Assembly (NCBI GenBank): GCA_028716975.1
Contig: JAQUOU010000024.1
Span: 1 to 64,000, forward strand
Direction of reading: 5' to 3'
Origin: Methylobacter sp.
GTDB lineage: Bacteria; Pseudomonadota; Gammaproteobacteria; Methylococcales; Methylomonadaceae
Length of the DNA: 64,000 bases
The position numbers and the translations under genes were made by a program. Positions 1 to 8,536 of this stretch are shown in pieces (positions within the stretch are counted from its first letter, which is position 1; each line of letters begins with the position of its first letter). The notes under the pieces are model-generated. The model did not search any database and was not told the DNA's origin. It saw only the letters and a list, made by a program, of their open reading frames with translations.

Positions 1-127
1 CTCGAAACTGGCAACGATTCTTACCGGTTTAAACAACGAAAAAAGCAGCTGAAAAACAATAATTTTACTCACCCACCTGGAAACTTTTCGGTGTTGATAG
101 GTGGAAACTTTTGGATGTTGATTGACA
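1..127 (+). mobile_element. Right end of an IS21-like element, with istB tail
   Basis: The first bases read in frame as a basic tail containing NDSYRFKQRKK, which resembles the C-terminus of IS21-family IstB helper ATPases. Two 20-base direct repeats follow (79-98 and 103-122, both of the form GGAAACTTTT..GTTGAT), spaced 24 bases apart, and the sequence then reaches TGATTGACA near 127. Multiple terminal repeats ending in CA are typical of IS21-family ends. The left end lies outside the window, so a target duplication cannot be checked. The insertion sits exactly where the downstream hsdR reading frame loses its front part. The end point at 127 is inferred. Confidence 0.5.
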
Positions 128-934
128 TATATCAATGAAGTTACTGCCCTTTCTCAAGTTTTTGCGATAGCCATTCCGCATGAACAAGCTATGGATGCCA
201 AAGACGAAGTGGCATTTTTTCAGGCGGTCAAAGCGCGACTGGCGAAGTTTGACGGCACTGGTTCCGGCAAAACCAACGAAGAAATAGAAACGACTATTCG
301 ACAGGTGATTGATAAAGCACTGGTATCCGAACAAGTGATCGACGTTTTTGATGCTGCTGGTATAAAAAAGCCGGATATTTCGATTCTTTCAGAAGAATTT
401 TTGCTCGAATTGAAAGGGATGGAGCATAAGAACATTGCTCTGGAAGTGCTAAAAAAATTGCTTAATGATGAGTTGAAAGTTCGGGCGAAAAAGAACTTGG
501 TGCAAAGCAAATCCTTAATGGAAATGCTGGAAAACGCCATTAAAAAATACCAGAACAAAATACTGACTGCTGCCGAAGTGATGGATGAGCTGATTAAAAT
601 CAGCAAGGAAATCGTCGCCTCGGACGATGAGGCCAAAAAACTTGGCCTGACTGATTTTGAATATGCACTTTATACCGCAGTCGCCAGCAATGACAGTGCG
701 AAAGAAATGATGCAACACGATCAATTACGTGAATTGACGGTCGTCTTAACCCAGAAAGTGCGCGAAAATGCTTCGATCGACTGGACAATCAAGGAAAATG
801 TGCGGGCTAAATTAAAGGTTATTGTGAAGCGGCTATTGCGGCAATATGGCTATCCGCCGGATATGCAATTACTTGCCACAGAAACCGTTTTGAAGCAGGC
901 GGAAATGATTGCCAATGAGCTAACGCTAAAATAG
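122..934 (+). pseudogene. hsdR: Type I restriction enzyme HsdR, C-terminal fragment
   Basis: The 270-residue frame matches the last third of EcoEI-type HsdR subunits (DUF3387/EcoEI_R_C region): the segment SEEFLLELKGMEHKNIALE and the following helical stretch ending LATETVLKQAE are typical. Full HsdR proteins are roughly 800-1000 residues and carry an N-terminal nuclease and a helicase; both are missing. An in-frame TGA lies just before the first possible start (TTG at 122), inside the end of the IS21-like element. The gene was evidently cut by that insertion, so ATP-driven restriction from this copy is lost unless the 5' part is expressed elsewhere. No hsdM or hsdS is visible. The stop is 10 bases before the open frame of the next gene, suggesting one former operon. 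Confidence 0.9.
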
Positions 935-1001
935 GAAATACTAGCTGGTTGATTTCAAGAAAAGACTCAAGAATAAATCTATTCCGAAGAAAGTTAATCC
1001 G

Positions 1002-3473
1002 GTGGAAATTTATGATTCACTGGATCGGCGGAGTGAAACCGGACCACTAAGACCTTCCCAAGAAAAAATTCTTGATGAATGGTTCTCAGATCGGAAAGAA
1101 CGTATTAACAACATAATCAAGCTTCATACTGGAGAAGGTAAAACTCTTATTGGTCTTCTAATTTTACAGTCAAAGATTAACTCTGGTGAAGGCCCGTGTT
1201 TGTATGTATGCCCAAATAAGTATCTAGCGGAACAAGTTCGGCAAGAAGCGCAAAAATTCGGTATTCCACAGGCTGACATTTCAAAAAGTAATGAGCTTCC
1301 TGATGATTTTATCCTGGGAACCAAGATACTGATTACGCATGTTCAAAAAGTGTTCAATGGAAGAACCATATTTGGACTAAACAACCAGTCTGTAGACGTT
1401 GGAGCAGTGATAATTGACGATTCACATGCTTGCATAGATTTAATAAAAGATGCGCTTACTATTAAAGTATCCAATGATCATGCCTTATACAAAACAGCGA
1501 TGGCATTGTTTAGTGAAGACGCCAGGGATCAAAGTGAAGGAAGCTCCTTAGAAATTGAGTGTGGTGATTACAACACGATGCTACCAATACCCTACTGGAG
1601 TTGGTTCGAAAAAAGAGATGAAATTACACAGGCAATTATTAATAACCGTGAGGATATGGGAATTAAGTTTGTTTGGCCTGTAATCAAAGATCAAATTGCC
1701 AACTGCCAAGCATTTATTTCAGGAAATGTTCTGGAAATATCTCCATCATTAATGCCAATTGATAGCTTTGGTTCTTTTAGCAAAGCCAAACATCGCGTAT
1801 TAATGTCCGCAACGACTCAGGATGATTCCTTTTTCATAAAAGGGCTTGGGTTTGATATCGCCTCAGTTACATCTCCCCTTACAAATAAAGGGCAAAAATG
1901 GTCTGGTGAAAAAATTATTTTAATCCCAGCGTTAATCAATGAAGGTCTTGATCTTGACACTGTGATTAATTGGCTCGCCAAGCCTGATGCAAAGAATCAG
2001 TTTGGGATTGTTGTTTTAACTCCCGGTTTTGGCAAAAACAAACAATATGAAAAAATCGGTGCGGTAGTTGCTACTTCGGAGGATATATACAGCAAAGTAA
2101 AGCAACTAAAAGACGGTCATTACAAAGAGACTGTTGTTTTTGTAAATCGATATGATGGAATTGATCTGCCTGATAATTCATGTCGAATACTGATACTTGA
2201 CTCAAAGCCGTTTTTTGATTCATTGCTTGATCGCTACGAGGAAGACTGTCGATCTAATAGCGATATTATTAATATACGGATTGCACAAAAGGTTGAACAA
2301 GGCTTGGGGCGTAGTGTACGAGGTGAGAAAGACTATAGTATTATTGTCTTGGTTGGCGGCGATTTGGTTAAGTTTGCAAAAAGCCCTATTACGAGCAAAT
2401 ATTTTTCAAGCCAAACCCGGAAACAAATTGAAATAGGTATGCAGGTAGCCGAATTTGCTAATGAAGATGCTAACGAAGAGGACCCATATAAAGTATTAAT
2501 AGGTTTGATGAAGCAAGCTTTGGAAAGAGATGATGGATGGAAAGATTACTATCTTGAAGAGATGGAAAGCATTGGAGATGATATTAATAGGGAAGGTGTT
2601 CACGACATTTTGCATAAAGAGTATCAAGCAGAAAAGTATTTCGCTATGGGGGATTTTGATCGAGCGTGCAATATTGCTCAAGAATTATGTGACAAATTTG
2701 CGGATGATAAGCTAGAGCGAGGTTGGTATTTACAGCAGCTTGCACGTTTTAAATACCGTAGTAGCAAAACTGAATCTAATCAATTTCAGAAGGCAGCATT
2801 TCAAAATAACCAGCAATTATTAAAACCTAAAGAAGGTATAAATTATGCGAAAATTGAATTTATAAACGAGAATCGCGTAGCTAGGATTCGCGAATGGATG
2901 TCTCAATATCGGAATTACCAAGAGATGATGATTTCGATAGAGGGTATTCTCCAAAATCTGTCATTCGGTATGCCATCCGAAAAGTTTGAGTCAGCTCTGA
3001 AAGAGCTTGGTTTGGCTATTGGGTTCTTGAGTCAACGACCAGATAAAGAAATCAAGAAAGGACCGGATAATCTTTGGTGTGGTGTCGAGAATCAATATTT
3101 CTTAATGGAATGCAAGAGCGAGGTTGAAGAAAATCGCGCGGCAATATCGAAGCATGAAGGAGGGCAAATGAACTCTCATTCTGCATGGTTTGAGAGTGTG
3201 TATGGAGATGCTAGGTGCAAGCGAATTCTAATTATTCCCACTAAGACATTGTCCTATCATGGGGACTTTACACACCCCGTAGAGGTAATGAGAAAAGAAA
3301 CACTTAGGAAACTTAAGGAAAATATAAAAAACTTTTTCAAAGAGTTTTCTAATTATGTTTGGGGTGATGTGACTGATCGAAAGGTGCAGGAACTAATCGA
3401 TGCTCACGAGCTAGACATAGGAAGTCTTAAAGAAAAATATAGTGAACAATACCGTAAGACTAGTAAGCAGTAG
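1002..3473 (+). CDS. DEAD/DEAH-like helicase fused to PD-(D/E)XK nuclease
   Basis: The protein of 823 residues is counted from GTG 1002. Visible helicase motifs are LRPSQ (16-20), Walker A HTGEGKT (42-48), Walker B DDSH (139-142, where DEAH is usual), MSATT (268-272, motif III) and QGLGRSVRG (433-441, motif VI). Near the C-terminus a fold-like pattern FESALKELG..GPDNLW..FLMECKSE gives D689, E703 and K705, the D...ExK triad of PD-(D/E)XK nucleases. It therefore probably couples DNA or RNA unwinding to cleavage. The frame stays open for 19 more codons upstream, to 945, and that stretch reads DFKKRLKNK without ATG; a CTG at 945 has AGGAA 7 bases upstream and might be the true start. The position just after hsdR suggests a defence role; I do not recognise a named system. 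Confidence 0.8.
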   Translation: MEIYDSLDRRSETGPLRPSQEKILDEWFSDRKERINNIIKLHTGEGKTLIGLLILQSKINSGEGPCLYVCPNKYLAEQVRQEAQKFGIPQADISKSNELPDDFILGTKILITHVQKVFNGRTIFGLNNQSVDVGAVIIDDSHACIDLIKDALTIKVSNDHALYKTAMALFSEDARDQSEGSSLEIECGDYNTMLPIPYWSWFEKRDEITQAIINNREDMGIKFVWPVIKDQIANCQAFISGNVLEISPSLMPIDSFGSFSKAKHRVLMSATTQDDSFFIKGLGFDIASVTSPLTNKGQKWSGEKIILIPALINEGLDLDTVINWLAKPDAKNQFGIVVLTPGFGKNKQYEKIGAVVATSEDIYSKVKQLKDGHYKETVVFVNRYDGIDLPDNSCRILILDSKPFFDSLLDRYEEDCRSNSDIINIRIAQKVEQGLGRSVRGEKDYSIIVLVGGDLVKFAKSPITSKYFSSQTRKQIEIGMQVAEFANEDANEEDPYKVLIGLMKQALERDDGWKDYYLEEMESIGDDINREGVHDILHKEYQAEKYFAMGDFDRACNIAQELCDKFADDKLERGWYLQQLARFKYRSSKTESNQFQKAAFQNNQQLLKPKEGINYAKIEFINENRVARIREWMSQYRNYQEMMISIEGILQNLSFGMPSEKFESALKELGLAIGFLSQRPDKEIKKGPDNLWCGVENQYFLMECKSEVEENRAAISKHEGGQMNSHSAWFESVYGDARCKRILIIPTKTLSYHGDFTHPVEVMRKETLRKLKENIKNFFKEFSNYVWGDVTDRKVQELIDAHELDIGSLKEKYSEQYRKTSKQ

Positions 3474-3738
3474 TATTAAGCCCCTAAATTTTCACTCATT
3501 CTGCGGGGATTTCTGATTTAGAGGGTATCCAAGTCTATTTAGTGAATTTAGCATACACGGCATTCATTATATACTGAACTGGCAATTAAAACTGACAGTT
3601 CGCCAGCCAGAAAGTGAAGACGTTTCGATGGCACCATTCACAAGAAAGCCGGAACTGACAAGAACGAAGCCGATGCGCGGGATTAAATTACTTAACGCGC
3701 TATAGCAGAGTGGTTGTGTACGGTGTTTTTTAACAAGT

Positions 3739-4076
3739 GTAGGTCAAACGACACGTTTTTGGTGATTTTCATATTTCACCCGCAAAGAAGTCACTATATC
3801 AAAGTGGTTTTATTAGTTTCTGCACCCAAAAACCGACAGGAGTCAGCTGACCTACAAAAAACGTGTTGTTTGACCTACGTTCAAACGGCCATACTTGGGG
3901 GTAATCGATGAAAGCGTGTCGTTTGACCTACGGTGGTAGATCAAACGGTACGGTGGTTACAGAGCAAAATAAACGCTCAACATGGAGTGGATACAATTTT
4001 ATGCAAATGAATGTTGACCACGCTCAAATGGCCATACTTGGTGGCTTTTTCAATGAAAGCGTGTCGTTTGACCTAC
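3739..4076. repeat. Cluster of four 17-bp repeats, one inverted
   Basis: The 17-mer CGTGTCGTTTGACCTAC occurs at 3915-3931 and 4060-4076, with one mismatch at 3862-3878, and as its reverse complement at 3739-3755. Copies at 3915 and 4060 are each preceded by GGCCATACTTGG (3888-3899 and 4030-4041), so a unit of about 55 bases is repeated. The inverted copy and the last copy bound about 340 bases and could be terminal inverted repeats of a small element. The short reading frames here have no recognisable product. Function unknown. Confidence 0.6.
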
Positions 4077-4392
4077 GTTTTACAAAACTTGAGTAAATAT
4101 TTATAAGTGGTATTTTTGCTGTTTACAACTTTACTAAAATAAACGCAAAAGCTTCTAAAAACACCAAGTACAGCCTCAGCTTACATGCTTTACAAATTTA
4201 GTTTAATTCTATTAACAAAATTAGTTAAATGAACGAATGGGTTGGGCTCCATCCTCTTTTTCTTCCAATAATTTGACATAATATACATTATGCGAAGTTG
4301 CTGATTATTTATTTTCCATAATTATCTTAAAACGTTTTAAAGCATTAACTGAGGCCAAGTTAGGTGCATTTGAACATGGGAACTTCCAACCT

Positions 4393-4559
4393 TGATATGG
4401 CTACACTAAACCGGACACACAATCTAAAATTTTGAGTAGTTTGAGGTCTTTTACAATCGCGAGCGATTACATTCGGACAATGGCTATCTGTCGCCCGTAG
4501 GCCATGAAATGCTGCATAAAGCGGTTTAAACCCGTGTCCGGAAAAGTGTTGACACATCA
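4393..4559 (+). mobile_element. Miniature IS3-family remnant with terminal repeats
   Basis: The ends 4393-4418 and 4534-4559 are imperfect 26-bp inverted repeats (20 of 26 match) that start TGAT and end in CCGGACAC. Between them, the plus strand at 4440-4529 encodes FEVFYNRERLHSDNGYLSP followed by GHEMLHKAV and a stop. This is the well-known C-terminal signature of IS3-family OrfB transposases (YNRxRLHSxxGYLSP). Almost all of the transposase has been deleted, leaving 167 bases with both ends. No clear target duplication is visible. Such an element could only be moved by a transposase supplied in trans. Confidence 0.75.
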
Positions 4560-4693
4560 ATCGGAGTGTGCGTTTTTATTAAGCCACTACACTCCGTAAG
4601 AGCAAAAATGTGGAACTTTTTGCCTTATCCCGCTGTTACACTTGTAAATCATTGCGACTGTATTTAATTATTCACTTAATTAGCAGCAAAACT

Positions 4694-5578
4694 ATGAAAA
4701 AAAAGTATTGGCTCGGATTACTATGTTTTGCAGGGCTTTTGCTGTTGGCCTATGGATGGTGGAATTTTAATAAACCGGACGGAGAAGGAATGCATTTAAA
4801 GCCTACCTTAAAGGTAGCGGCGATAAATGATTTGAATATCGAGCCGGAACGGATAACGATGACCAGTAAAATCATCCTGAGTAATCCTCTTCCTATAAAT
4901 ATTAAGACTAACCGTCTTGATTACCGCGTCTTTATAGATTCAGTAAAAGTGGTGGAAAGTTCTTATACCAAACCTATAAGCATTTATTCCGCAGATCAGA
5001 TGGTGATAGAGGTTCCCATCGAGATATTGAAAGAACCTCTGGCCAGGTTGCTACAACATTTTGAAAAGCATAAAACAGAAACAGCGGATCATACTGTTAA
5101 AGCCACTTTCAAGGTAGATTTGCCGGTGCTGGGCGAAAGAAAGTTTTCTATGGAATTTACTAAAAGACTGCCGGTTTTCAGGCCTCCCACCCTAAAAACG
5201 GAAGATGTCGATGTTAACTCGCTTGGGCTTGACGAATCTAAAATCGATCTTGTGACTCAAATCAGCAATCCCAATCTTTTTCCTTTAAAACTGAAAGACG
5301 GAAAGTATACATTTACGGTGGATAATGAAATTACCATGGCCGGTAGCCTGGAAAACATCATTGATATTCCCGCCAAAGGCTCGTCACCTGTTGCCATGCA
5401 TTTAGACCTGAAAACAACTAAAATGGGGAAATTTCTATGGAAGATGCTGTTTGATAAAGCCGGTACGCCTTTTAATGTCAAATTCCGCTGCAAAATGTTG
5501 ACTGATAGTAAGATGCTCAAAAACAGCAATATACTCTTTAACCTGTCCGGTACGCTGGACGATTTGACAAAGAAATAA
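4694..5578 (+). CDS. LEA type 2 (WHy-like) membrane-anchored protein
   Basis: About 294 residues from ATG 4694; earlier in-frame starts would place extra residues before the hydrophobic segment LGLLCFAGLLLLAYGW, which looks like an uncleaved anchor or signal. The rest shows two repeats of a beta-rich unit (LKVAAINDLNIEPERITMT.. and ..DVNSLGLDESKIDLVTQISN) with the NPLP/NPNLFPL turns typical of LEA_2/WHy domains. This family is linked to desiccation or stress in plants and occurs as envelope proteins in bacteria. The exact role is unknown. It is transcribed toward queG, 141 bases away. Confidence 0.6.
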   Translation: MKKKYWLGLLCFAGLLLLAYGWWNFNKPDGEGMHLKPTLKVAAINDLNIEPERITMTSKIILSNPLPINIKTNRLDYRVFIDSVKVVESSYTKPISIYSADQMVIEVPIEILKEPLARLLQHFEKHKTETADHTVKATFKVDLPVLGERKFSMEFTKRLPVFRPPTLKTEDVDVNSLGLDESKIDLVTQISNPNLFPLKLKDGKYTFTVDNEITMAGSLENIIDIPAKGSSPVAMHLDLKTTKMGKFLWKMLFDKAGTPFNVKFRCKMLTDSKMLKNSNILFNLSGTLDDLTKK

Positions 5579-5719
5579 CAATGTAGGTAACAGGCTTTAA
5601 CCAAAACCTTATCTGGCCAAACCCTGTTTTTAATTTTTGATTGCCTTGATAAGACAGAAAAAGCAGGCATGCAATATTTGCAGTTTGCAATTAACCCTGC
5701 AACTATTTATTGTATAGTT

Positions 5720-6823
5720 ATGAACGCAACCAGCAGCCTACAAATGGCAGACCTCGCCCTGCAAATTAAACAATGGGGGCAAGAGCTGGGCTTTCAACAG
5801 GTCGGAATCACCGATACTGAGCTGCCGGAAGCAGAAGCGCATCTGCAAAACTGGCTGAACAATAATTTTCATGGCGAGATGGATTATATGCAGCGCCACG
5901 GTATTAAGCGCAGCAGACCCGCCCTATTACATCCGGGCACTACCCGTATTATTTCCGTGCGTATGGATTATCAGACGGACCCCGGCACGGCTATGAATCA
6001 AACGCTGTCTGAGCCCTATTCCGCTTATATTTCACGTTATGCGCTGGGCCGGGATTATCATAAATTAATGCGCAACCGGTTACAAAAACTGGCTGACAAA
6101 ATTCAGTCTGAATACGGTCATTTCGGCTACCGGGCTTTTGTAGACAGCGCGCCGGTTTTAGAAAAGGCTCTGGCTGAAAAAGCCGGACTCGGCTGGATTG
6201 GCAAGCATTCCAATTTAATTAACCGCAAAGCGGGATCGTGGTTTTTTCTGGGGGAAATTTTTACTGACCTCCCGCTTCAAACCGATAAGGCGGTCACTTC
6301 ACACTGCGGTTCCTGTACTGCCTGCCTGGATATTTGCCCGACTCAGGCGATTGTCGCGCCCTATCAGGTTGACGCCAGACGCTGCGTATCCTATCTGACC
6401 ATTGAACTGCACGGCGTGATTCCTGAAGAGCTAAGGCCGCTGATTGGCAATCGCATCTATGGCTGCGATGACTGTCAAATCATCTGTCCGTGGAACCGTT
6501 TTGCCAGAATCACCGGCGAAAAGGATTTTAGCCCCAGGCACAAGCTCAATACCCGGCAATTGCTGGAAGTTTTCGCCTGGAATGAGCAAGAGTTTTTAAC
6601 CAAAACCGAAGGCTCGGCGATACGCCGGATTGGCCATGACCGATGGTTGAGAAATATTGCCGTAGCCTTGGGCAATGCGCCTGCCTCGCCGCTTATTATC
6701 GATGCATTAAAGGACAAGCTCCACCACCAGTCGGAAATGGTCAGCGAGCATGTGCAATGGGCGTTAGCCCGTCAGTTAACGCAGCATGCGGATGAAACCC
6801 GTTTGGCAGAGAACGTCGAGTAG
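5720..6823 (+). CDS. queG: Epoxyqueuosine reductase QueG
   Basis: The cobalamin- and Fe-S-dependent enzyme reduces epoxyqueuosine to queuosine in tRNA anticodons, the last step of queuosine synthesis. The 367-residue protein has two 4Fe-4S clusters: CGSCTACLDICPTQAI and CDDCQIICPWN. The DUF1730 domain occupies the N-terminal half, with ISRYALGRDYHKLMRNRL and the FVDSAPVLEKALAEKAGLGWIGK region characteristic of QueG. I chose ATG 5720 because homologues start close to the ALQIKQWGQELGF helix; the upstream frame to 5669 is open but lacks a good start. It acts in the cytoplasm. The usual neighbour tsaE or nnrD is not seen here. Confidence 0.95.
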   Translation: MNATSSLQMADLALQIKQWGQELGFQQVGITDTELPEAEAHLQNWLNNNFHGEMDYMQRHGIKRSRPALLHPGTTRIISVRMDYQTDPGTAMNQTLSEPYSAYISRYALGRDYHKLMRNRLQKLADKIQSEYGHFGYRAFVDSAPVLEKALAEKAGLGWIGKHSNLINRKAGSWFFLGEIFTDLPLQTDKAVTSHCGSCTACLDICPTQAIVAPYQVDARRCVSYLTIELHGVIPEELRPLIGNRIYGCDDCQIICPWNRFARITGEKDFSPRHKLNTRQLLEVFAWNEQEFLTKTEGSAIRRIGHDRWLRNIAVALGNAPASPLIIDALKDKLHHQSEMVSEHVQWALARQLTQHADETRLAENVE

Positions 6824-6863
6824 CGCTTTAAGCGTTCGCCATTGTCAAGGAGTCATTAGTAAT

Positions 6864-7023
6864 GGTAACCTCTAAAAATACAGTGCTTCGACAGGGCTCT
6901 CCTGAGCGTAGACGAAGGGCTCAGCACGAACGGTTATAACATTATCAATACCTTACGTTCGTACTGAATCGTGAGCTTGTCGAACGATCGAAGCATGAGC
7001 GTAACTTATTTTTAGAGCTTCCC
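6864..7023. repeat. MITE-like palindromic repeat, copy A
   Basis: This copy starts GGTAACCTCTAAAAAT and ends ATTTTTAGAGCTTCCC, an imperfect terminal inverted repeat shared with the copies at 7571, 46555 and 61057. The interior carries CTTCGACAGGGCTC-type and CAGCACGAACGG-type modules in both orientations. It ends 2 bases before the start codon of the next gene. Confidence 0.6.
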
Positions 7024-7025
7024 TA

Positions 7026-7529
7026 ATGATCAACACGCTGTTGTGCTTAAGCTGTATCGGTCAAACCCTTGTGTTGCTGATTGTCGCCAATGGCTCACCG
7101 ATATTAATCCGCGATTTACTAAAAGAGCGATTCAAGCTGCCGGTGGATATGGGAAAAATACTGCATGACGGTTATCCCCTGTTTGGCCGCAGCAAAACCT
7201 GGCGCGGACTCATCGCCTCCGTGGTAACAACGGCACTTGCCGCCTTGGCTATGAACTTATCATTTTTTACCGGCGTTCTTTTCAGTTTGACTGCCATGTC
7301 AGGAGATTTGTTGTCCAGTTTTATAAAACGCAGGCTTGGCTATGCCGAAAGCAGTCGCGCCCGATATATTGATACCATTCCGGAATCTTTTTTGCCTGCT
7401 TTAGCTTTGCATTTACAAATAGGTCTTGGCTGGATGGATATTTTGGCAGTAGGGGTTATTTTCTTTCTGACTCAAGTTTTTCTATCCCCTATTCTTTACC
7501 GGTTGCATATCAGGAACCGGCCTTACTGA
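7026..7529 (+). CDS. CarS-like CDP-alcohol/CTP transferase membrane protein
   Basis: The 167-residue protein has four or five hydrophobic segments and the motifs GRSKTWRG (about 57-64) and MSGDLLSSFIKRRLG (about 97-111), which match the CDP-archaeol synthase CarS/DUF46 family. In archaea CarS transfers CMP from CTP to archaeol phosphate; bacterial members are known but their substrate is mostly untested. A lipid phosphate is a reasonable inference, with action at the inner membrane. No Shine-Dalgarno sequence is visible, because a MITE-like repeat ends two bases before the ATG. The protein's N-terminus still looks complete. Confidence 0.8.
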   Translation: MINTLLCLSCIGQTLVLLIVANGSPILIRDLLKERFKLPVDMGKILHDGYPLFGRSKTWRGLIASVVTTALAALAMNLSFFTGVLFSLTAMSGDLLSSFIKRRLGYAESSRARYIDTIPESFLPALALHLQIGLGWMDILAVGVIFFLTQVFLSPILYRLHIRNRPY

Positions 7530-7570
7530 AGGGATTTGTTGCAACCTAACAGAACCGGCGTTAGAGTTAA

Positions 7571-7677
7571 GTGGCCTCTAATAATACAGTACTTCGACAA
7601 GGCTCTCCTGAGCCCTTCGACTGTGTTCAGGAGAGCCTTGTCGAAGCATGAGTGTAACTTAATTTTTAGGGCTTCCT
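7571..7677. repeat. MITE-like repeat, copy B, with 20-bp perfect hairpin
   Basis: This element is flanked by TTAA on both sides (7567-7570 and 7678-7681), consistent with a TTAA target duplication. Its ends read GTGGCCTCTAATAAT and ATTTTTAGGGCTTCCT. Inside, CTTCGACAAGGCTCTCCTGA (7592-7611) is followed by its exact reverse complement (7627-7646), giving a 20-bp stem with a 15-base loop. It would also act as a strong hairpin in RNA from either strand. Confidence 0.7.
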
Positions 7678-7729
7678 TTAAGTTTTTACTATTTAACCGA
7701 TTTAATGAATATCACTGAGGTATGAGCTT

Positions 7730-8506
7730 ATGAAAATCCCTTGTTACCGGCTGGGCTTGATAGCGGCATTTTTTTGTATGCCGGTATCGGCAGCTGATCT
7801 TGATCGCTCAGAAATAGAAAAATATCTCGCCAAAGCCGACAAGAATCACCCCGCGGATCTGCGCAGAAAAGATCTTACCGGCCTCGATTTATCTGGCCTG
7901 GACTTCACTCATGCCGATCTGTGGGGTTCGGATCTGCGCAATGCCAATTTAAGCCATAGTAATCTGTCGGGCCTGAACCTGGATTTAACCGTTATGTCAA
8001 AAATTAATCTCTCAGGCGCCAATCTTTCCAATACCAGTATTTTCGGCGTCCATATGGGCGGCGCCAATCTCAGCCATGCCAATCTCAGCGGCAGCCGGTT
8101 TATTGCCAACCTGGACCGGTCAAACCTTAGCCATGCCGATCTGTCCCATGCAAACTGGGGCGTCGATATGAAAAACCAACCGATGGGCTTGATGCGGGTC
8201 AGTTTGAATAATGCCAATTTATCAGGCGCCGATTTATCCAATGCCAATCTCAATCGCGCTTTGCTGCGACATGCCAATCTTTCGGAAAGTATGTTGAAAA
8301 ATACCATTCTATTTGCAGCTGATCTTGCCGGAGCTAATTTATCCGGGGCTGATTTATCAGGCGCGGACTTATCCGGCTGCAATCTTGAGGACACCAATTT
8401 TGCCGGGGCAAACTTGGCAGGCACCCGGTTTAAAGGGGTTAAAAACAAATCCGCTCTTAAAGGCATGGATTCCAGCAAAAATCAGGAATCAGCAATTTTT
8501 GATTAA
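7730..8506 (+). CDS. Secreted pentapeptide-repeat protein
   Basis: The 258-residue protein has a signal peptide (KIPCYRLGLIAAFFCMPVSAA, cleavage likely after about residue 21) and then about 30 pentapeptide repeats of the A(D/N)Lxx type (for example GANLSNTSI, HANLSGSRF, GADLSGADL). Such repeats fold into a right-handed four-sided beta helix. Cytoplasmic members mimic DNA, but the signal peptide points to the periplasm, where the role is unknown. ATG 7730 is supported by GAGG upstream. The C-terminal 20 residues leave the repeat. It is flanked by palindromic repeat elements on both sides and appears to be a single-gene unit. Confidence 0.85.
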   Translation: MKIPCYRLGLIAAFFCMPVSAADLDRSEIEKYLAKADKNHPADLRRKDLTGLDLSGLDFTHADLWGSDLRNANLSHSNLSGLNLDLTVMSKINLSGANLSNTSIFGVHMGGANLSHANLSGSRFIANLDRSNLSHADLSHANWGVDMKNQPMGLMRVSLNNANLSGADLSNANLNRALLRHANLSESMLKNTILFAADLAGANLSGADLSGADLSGCNLEDTNFAGANLAGTRFKGVKNKSALKGMDSSKNQESAIFD

Positions 8507-8536
8507 TCCTAAAAAATCAGTTAAGTCTTCCGAAAT

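Larger units (their letters stand above)
3474..4693. other. Gene-free stretch with repeats and IS remnant
   Basis: No convincing gene lies between the helicase-nuclease and the LEA-like gene. The stretch holds the 17-bp repeat cluster (3739-4076), an AT-rich part (about 4080-4350) in which I see nothing definite, and the IS3-family remnant (4393-4559). The weak frames at 3714-4096 are built from the repeats themselves. Confidence 0.6.

Noticed and set aside
3739-4076. CRISPR array
   Set aside because: Repeats are only 17 bases, spaced unevenly and partly inverted, without cas genes.
3714-4096. Two short plus-strand frames in the repeat cluster
   Set aside because: Each is built of the repeat units and shares them, with no start signal or similarity.
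4360-4560. Minus-strand frame of 66 codons
   Set aside because: It is the antisense of the IS3-family remnant; the plus strand reads a clear transposase tail.
7909-8478. A 189-codon minus-strand frame opposite the pentapeptide gene
   Set aside because: It follows from the repeated A(D/N)L codons on the other strand; the pentapeptide protein has a signal peptide and the expected periodicity.
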